This document shows, one piece after another, positions 59,962-64,000 of a stretch of DNA of 64,000 bases. Origin of the DNA: Spartobacteria bacterium LR76 (lineage in GTDB: Bacteria > Verrucomicrobiota > Verrucomicrobiia > Chthoniobacterales > Terrimicrobiaceae); assembly GCA_003054655.1 (NCBI GenBank), contig QAYZ01000016.1:682001-746000 (forward strand), read 5' to 3'. The stretch's first letter is position 1, and every line of letters starts with the position of its first letter. The notes below the pieces were generated by a model. It did no database searches and had not been told where the DNA came from. It worked only from the letters and a program-made list of their open reading frames with translations. A program made the position numbers and the translations under genes.

Positions 59962-61197
59962 ATGGACGCAGCCCTCTCTTTGGGAGATTTTCTTGCCGTG
60001 GCTGTCGAAAACCCAAAAATCGAGACCCCGGACCTGATCGAGGCGGCACGCACGCTGCGCTCGAGAAGCGGTTTTGTGTGCCTCGAGGATGGCCTGCCCG
60101 GTCCTGAATCGTTTTCCCTCCTGGCGGCGGACCCCGATCTGGTGATGTCTGGAGATCTGTCAAACTGGGCCGACTTTGAGGCGGAACTCGCCCGCCGCTC
60201 CGCGCCCTCGGCCGATCTCGGCGTGCCGACCGGGGCGGCGATCGGCTGGGTCGGCTTCGATGGCAGCTTCCGCTTTGGATTTTACGAAGATCTGGCGATC
60301 CACCATCATGGACGCGGCATCTGGCTGACCAATCCGCCGACGATGGATGGCCCCGCCGAGCCGGGATTTTCGCGTCCCGAGTGGCGGCCTCGGATCAGCC
60401 GCGAGCATTTCGTCTCGATGGTGACGCGAGCCAAGGAATACATCGCGGCGGGGGATATCTATCAGGTCTGCCTGGCGCAGGCCTTCGAGTGCGAGTTCGC
60501 CGGGGACCCGTGGGGATACTATGAGTCCCTGCGCCACCACTCCCCCGCCCCCTACTCTGCCTTTCTCGATCTGGGCGGATGCCAGGTCGTCTCCGCCTCG
60601 CCCGAGTGCTTCCTGCGCATGAACGGGCGGCGCATCATCACCCGTCCGATCAAGGGCACCCGTCCCCGCCGCATGGATCAGCAGCTCGACCAGCGCAATG
60701 CCTACGACCTGCTCACCTCGCCCAAGGAAATCGCAGAGCTTGTCATGATCACGGATCTCGAGCGCAACGACCTCGGCCGGGTGTGCGACTACGGCAGCGT
60801 GTGCGTGCCGGAGCTGCTCAAGCTTGAGAGCTTTCAGCACGTGCATCACCTCGTCTCCACCGTGCAGGGCATCCTGCGCGAGGACGTGAGCCAGCCCGCC
60901 GCCCTGCGGGCGTGCTTCCCCGGAGGCTCGATTTCAGGCGCGCCCAAGAAACGCGCCCTGGAGATCATCGCGGAACTCGAGCCGCACCCGCGCGGCATCT
61001 ATACCGGCGCGATCGGCTACTTCGGATACAATGGAGAGAGTCAATTCTCCATCGCCATCCGCACGGCGGTCTTTGAAAACGGACGCGGCAGCTTTCACTC
61101 CGGTGCCGGGATCGTGGCGGATTCCGAGCCCGAGGCCGAGTGGCAGGAAACGCTCGACAAGGCGGCGACTCTCCTGCTGCCCGCACAGAAGCGCTGA
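59962..61197 (+). CDS. pabB: Aminodeoxychorismate synthase component I
   Basis: The 411-aa chorismate-binding enzyme has IAAGDIYQVCLAQAFE, SASPECFLRM and TRPIKGTRPR, where the Lys of PIKGT marks PabB rather than anthranilate synthase (PIAGT). ERNDLGRVCDYGSV, FPGGSISGAPKKRALEII and FHSGAGIVADSEPEAEW also fit. It aminates chorismate for folate synthesis with a glutaminase subunit, not encoded nearby. folK lies elsewhere in the window. Confidence 0.9.
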   Translation: MDAALSLGDFLAVAVENPKIETPDLIEAARTLRSRSGFVCLEDGLPGPESFSLLAADPDLVMSGDLSNWADFEAELARRSAPSADLGVPTGAAIGWVGFDGSFRFGFYEDLAIHHHGRGIWLTNPPTMDGPAEPGFSRPEWRPRISREHFVSMVTRAKEYIAAGDIYQVCLAQAFECEFAGDPWGYYESLRHHSPAPYSAFLDLGGCQVVSASPECFLRMNGRRIITRPIKGTRPRRMDQQLDQRNAYDLLTSPKEIAELVMITDLERNDLGRVCDYGSVCVPELLKLESFQHVHHLVSTVQGILREDVSQPAALRACFPGGSISGAPKKRALEIIAELEPHPRGIYTGAIGYFGYNGESQFSIAIRTAVFENGRGSFHSGAGIVADSEPEAEWQETLDKAATLLLPAQKR

Positions 61198-61255
61198 GCA
61201 GCGCCGCCGGGAATCGATTTGACCCACGGGCGAAGAAAAGCTACCTTCCGCCCTC

Positions 61256-61295
61256 GAGAGGACGACCTCTCCTGAACCGCACTCGGGACGGCCCG
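61256..61295 (+). promoter_or_regulatory. Guanidine-II (mini-ykkC) riboswitch
   Basis: Two hairpins with the diagnostic ACGR tetraloops lie just before the sugE-type gene. The first is GAGAGG-ACGA-CCTCTC (61256-61271), the second CGGG-ACGG-CCCG (61284-61295), with a 12-nt linker. This is the complete consensus of the guanidine-II class, in which two guanidinium ions dock the loops and free the ribosome binding site. The second hairpin ends 12 nt before the ATG at 61308. Confidence 0.85.
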
Positions 61296-61307
61296 GATCA
61301 TCATGTT

Positions 61308-61625
61308 ATGAACTGGGTATACCTTGCACTCGCGGCATTTTTTGAAATTGGCTGGGCCGTCGGCCTGAAATATAGCGACGGATTCCGGCGTCCGCTGGCC
61401 TCGACCGTCACGCTCCTCTGCCTCCTGCTGAGCATCACGCTTCTGGGCGTGGCGGCGCGCTCGCTGCCCATCGGGACGGCCTATGCGATCTGGACGGGAC
61501 TCGGCGCGGCCGGGACGTTCCTTTGCGGATCGCTGCTGCTCGGTGACACCCTGTCTCCGCTCAAGCTCGCCTGTATCTCCCTGATCCTACTCGGGGTGAT
61601 CGGCCTGAAGCTCGCTCCTCACTAG
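61308..61625 (+). CDS. gdx: SMR-family guanidinium exporter (SugE/Gdx)
   Basis: The 105-aa protein has four membrane helices and the SMR motif WVYLALAAFFEIGWAVGLKYSDGF. The essential Glu lies in helix 1 at AAFFEIGWA, and helix 3 is TAYAIWTGLGAAGTFLCGSL. The sequence is closer to SugE/Gdx than to EmrE. Placement behind a guanidine-II riboswitch strongly supports guanidinium export with proton exchange. It stands alone, after pabB and convergent with the BcsC-like gene. Confidence 0.92.
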   Translation: MNWVYLALAAFFEIGWAVGLKYSDGFRRPLASTVTLLCLLLSITLLGVAARSLPIGTAYAIWTGLGAAGTFLCGSLLLGDTLSPLKLACISLILLGVIGLKLAPH

Positions 61626-61681
61626 CGAGCACGGTTTCGGCAATCCGTCGTTGTCGCTGAGACCGGGCGGCAGCGACAGGG

Positions 61682-63799
61682 CTACTGGAAGAGGTCAAAC
61701 CCGATGAGGTCGGTGCGGAGTAGCCCCTTGCGGCGGTCGAAGAAGTAGCGGCCCCAGATGTAAATGCCGCCTTCGTTGTAATCCGCCGTGATATTGTAGT
61801 TCAGGCTGCCGCCGATCATCCAGTTGGGGTCGATGAGATAGCCGCCCTGGAGCTGGATGAGGCCGATGCCGGTGGTCGACTCTTGCGAGTCAAACTCCTG
61901 GCCGTCGTCGTCCAGCGGAAAATAGGGCGAGGCGTCCTGCGTGTTGTTCTGCACGCCCGCGCCGACGCTGCCAGCGGCGAGCCAGCGCCGTCCTTCTTCC
62001 GTGAGGAACTGGGCCTGGATGATGCCCTGCAGGAGATACTGCGGGCTGAAGTAGCCGCCGTTCCCGTAGGTAAAGTGATTCTGGTTATTGTCGAACTGCT
62101 CGTACGACAGGGCGAAGCCGATGGTGAAGTACTCGTAGCCCGGCATGTCGAGCAGGTGGGCAAAGGCTGCCGTACCGTACAGGTGGGTATTGTCCTCGAC
62201 GTTGGTGCCATCGATCGTGCCGTAACCGCCCTTGAGGTAGATCGTATTGTCTTCGCCGACGGAGTGGAAGAACTGGAGGTTGCCGCCTGTCTCCTGCACC
62301 CGGCCCCATTGGTTGCCGGTGTAGGGATCGACGATACCGACCCAGGAGAGCATGCTTTCCTTGATGGATTTGGAGTAAATCTCGCCCTGCACGTAGCCGC
62401 TGTTGCTGCGCCAGATGAGGCCGGCGCTGCCGGTCGGACGGCTCTGGAGGGGGCCGTTGATCGGCGTGGTGCCGAGTTGGATGTACCAGCTAATCCAATC
62501 CTGATACTCTAGGCGCACGTTGAACTCCCACAAGTCGTCCTCGCTCGTGGTGGGCTGGTAGTTGTAAGGAGTGTACACCGCAGGCGGGGTGCCGACCTGG
62601 GCGCCATTGGGCAGATCGCCGCTGTCGAGACTCAGGTGGGTCAACGCGGCGCTGAGCATGAACTTGTTGGCCGGGAAAACCTGCGCCTGAATGACCGGGA
62701 AGGTGATGACCTGCAACTGGCCCTCGCCCGCGGAACCCGACTTCGTGCGATACCCGAAGCCTGCGGCGACGCTGGGCTTGTTCAGGTTTTGGAGGACGGG
62801 ATAGACCTTGGCTCCGCCGGAGTCGGCAGCGGCGCGGAAGAGGTTGGCCGACATGTAGCTCTTCGCGTCATACGTGTAGTACATGTCGCGAAGGGGACCG
62901 CCCGAGCCGGAGAGCGAGTCGAGCTTGTCGTAGGCTTTGGTCTTGGAATACGCGGCGTAGGCTCCCTGAGCAGCGACACGATCGGGCGAGTTGCGGTAGA
63001 GCTTCTGGAAGAGCTCAGCCGACTGCTCGTATTGCTTGGTGTAGTAGAGATCCCACGCGACGATGATCTGCTCGTTGCGGCTCAGTGGGCGCATGGCACC
63101 GGCTTTGTTGAAATACTGGAGGCTGTCGTCGTACTGCTTGTTTTCGTAGGCCTCAGTGCCTCGCCGGGAGTAGATGTCGCCCAGCAGCGTCTTCATCTTT
63201 GGGTAGCTGTTGACGCGGAAATTGGCGATGGCTTCCGCCGAGGAAAGGTCCCCTTCCCGGAACTTGGAGAGGGCCAGGCCGTAGGCCGCCTCGCCGGAGT
63301 TGGAGTTCCACTCCAGAGCCTGGTTGAACCACATGCCGGCGGACGAATACTCGTTGCGATTGAAGTACGCCCAGCCGAGTTGCGTCGCCGTGGCGGAACT
63401 CCTGGTGGTACTCGCCTGGTTGGCGAGCTGGCTGAGCTGCGCCGTGGACAGCGTCTGCGGCATCGGTGAGGAACGCCTCACCGGGGTCGGAGTCGGCTGG
63501 GCCTTGGTCACCGGTTTCGCCACCGGGATGGCCTGGGGGATGATGTCCACCGTCTCGCCTGTCGCCTGCACGGCTGGTGCCGGCAGGTCGCTGGGAATAA
63601 ACATCGTCGGTGTCGCCGCCGCGGCGGGGGTCGGAGCCGGCGTCGGAGTGGGCGCTCCCGGCCTCACGGGAACGAAAAGGGACGGAGTGCTCGTCGGAGC
63701 CGGAGCACTGAGATCCGGCGGCGGTTGCTCACCAAAAAACGGTTGTGCGTCCGTCTTCTCGAATGCGAGAACGGAAAGGCCCAATGCAACCAGGCGCAT
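61682..63799 (-). CDS. BcsC-like outer-membrane porin with TPR repeats
   Basis: ATG 63799 gives a signal-like N-terminus (MRLVALGLSVLAF), though a GTG at 63853 is possible. The 705-aa protein has a Pro/Thr-rich segment. TPR repeats follow (AYFNRNEYSSAGMWFNQALE, GTEAYENKQYDDSLQYFNKA), then a large beta-rich C-terminal domain ending in an aromatic residue (GFDLFQ). AAGFGYRTKSGSAGEGQLQV and YFSPQYLLQGIIQAQFL resemble the C-terminal domain of BcsC. It probably exports cellulose or a related glucan. Synthase genes would lie outside the window. Confidence 0.7.
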   Translation of the reverse strand: MRLVALGLSVLAFEKTDAQPFFGEQPPPDLSAPAPTSTPSLFVPVRPGAPTPTPAPTPAAAATPTMFIPSDLPAPAVQATGETVDIIPQAIPVAKPVTKAQPTPTPVRRSSPMPQTLSTAQLSQLANQASTTRSSATATQLGWAYFNRNEYSSAGMWFNQALEWNSNSGEAAYGLALSKFREGDLSSAEAIANFRVNSYPKMKTLLGDIYSRRGTEAYENKQYDDSLQYFNKAGAMRPLSRNEQIIVAWDLYYTKQYEQSAELFQKLYRNSPDRVAAQGAYAAYSKTKAYDKLDSLSGSGGPLRDMYYTYDAKSYMSANLFRAAADSGGAKVYPVLQNLNKPSVAAGFGYRTKSGSAGEGQLQVITFPVIQAQVFPANKFMLSAALTHLSLDSGDLPNGAQVGTPPAVYTPYNYQPTTSEDDLWEFNVRLEYQDWISWYIQLGTTPINGPLQSRPTGSAGLIWRSNSGYVQGEIYSKSIKESMLSWVGIVDPYTGNQWGRVQETGGNLQFFHSVGEDNTIYLKGGYGTIDGTNVEDNTHLYGTAAFAHLLDMPGYEYFTIGFALSYEQFDNNQNHFTYGNGGYFSPQYLLQGIIQAQFLTEEGRRWLAAGSVGAGVQNNTQDASPYFPLDDDGQEFDSQESTTGIGLIQLQGGYLIDPNWMIGGSLNYNITADYNEGGIYIWGRYFFDRRKGLLRTDLIGFDLFQ

Positions 63800-63830
63800 G
63801 GCGCCTGAGGCAATGACTCCGGTGTTATAT

Positions 63831-64000
63831 CTATTTGGTCGCAAAGGACTCACGGACTGCGATCTTGGTCAGGATGGAAAGGCTGGCAGAGAAGTACGGC
63901 TCGTCCTTGGTTACCGCAGGAAGCGCACGAACTGTCAAGCTCGCTTTGGACGCGCAGGCGATGGTGTAGGCGGCTATTGCCTTCATCCCTGGCAGGGCGG
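63831..64000 (-). CDS. C-terminal fragment of an unrecognised protein (5' end outside window)
   Basis: On the minus strand an open frame enters at the window edge and ends at TAG 63833-63831. It encodes about 55 residues that read as real protein (KAIAAYTIACASKASLTVRA, YFSASLSILTKIAVRESFAT). The stop is 31 nt before the BcsC-like start, so it is probably the preceding gene of the same operon. Too little is visible to name it; a polysaccharide synthesis gene would fit the context. Confidence 0.5.
   Translation of the reverse strand, partial: ALPGMKAIAAYTIACASKASLTVRALPAVTKDEPYFSASLSILTKIAVRESFATK

Overview
The window looks like a chromosomal segment of a Gram-negative verrucomicrobial bacterium (a Spartobacteria/Terrimicrobium-like lineage is my best inference). 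The reasons are a PEP-CTERM protein with adjacent prepilin signals, several secreted proteins of kinds I associate with that phylum, McsA-McsB-ClpC together with OpgG/OpgH and outer-membrane proteins, and glycoside hydrolases dominating the accessory genes. The chromosome is GC-rich. The first ~11 kb is visibly less GC-rich and differs in codon use.

Region 1 (1-10953) is a mobile element. It begins with the C-terminal part of a Mu/Tn7-type DDE transposase, cut by the window edge, coupled to a TnsC/MuB-like AAA ATPase. A complete filamentous-phage (inovirus) gene set follows on the same strand: hairpin-rich regions, small coupled ORFs, a coat-like paralogue, a 38-aa major coat protein with a strong RBS and its own terminator, a 24-aa membrane peptide, a large adsorption (pIII-like) protein, a pVI-like protein, a single polypeptide joining a Zot/pI assembly ATPase to a pIV-type secretin, an ssDNA-binding protein and an HUH replication initiator. 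A convergent secreted protein ends the element. The pI-pIV fusion and the pairing of a transposition module with an inovirus are the most striking features.

Region 2 (11.1-25.8 kb) is accessory and metabolic. It holds modD; a GH1 glycosidase-like domain fused to an AraC-type DNA-binding domain and divergent from a secreted protein plus sugar transporter; a sirtuin; a frameshifted PEP-CTERM protein fused in frame to a prepilin-like protein; a FecCD-type ABC importer operon with a flavin reductase; and a GH1 lipoprotein.

Region 3 (25.9-38.1 kb) is mostly housekeeping: trpA, dapF-dapA-dapB-folK-panB, an Old Yellow Enzyme/ArsR divergent pair, and an ilvE-mcsA-mcsB-clpC operon (protein arginine phosphorylation and proteolysis), then coaB.

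Region 4 (38.2-50.1 kb) holds a divergent glycogen synthase-like gene and class III aminotransferase, an isolated nuoA, an MMPL/RND exporter, ychF, and an opgG-X-opgH periplasmic glucan operon with an unrecognised middle gene.

Region 5 (50.2-64 kb) holds a metallo-hydrolase, tatA, an exo/endonuclease-phosphatase protein, a thioredoxin-fold protein and a sialate O-acetylesterase; a translation cluster (ssb, rpsF, pth, rplY, prs); pabB; a SugE/Gdx guanidinium exporter preceded by a two-hairpin guanidine-II riboswitch; and a BcsC-like outer-membrane protein at the edge. No tRNA, rRNA or CRISPR array was seen.
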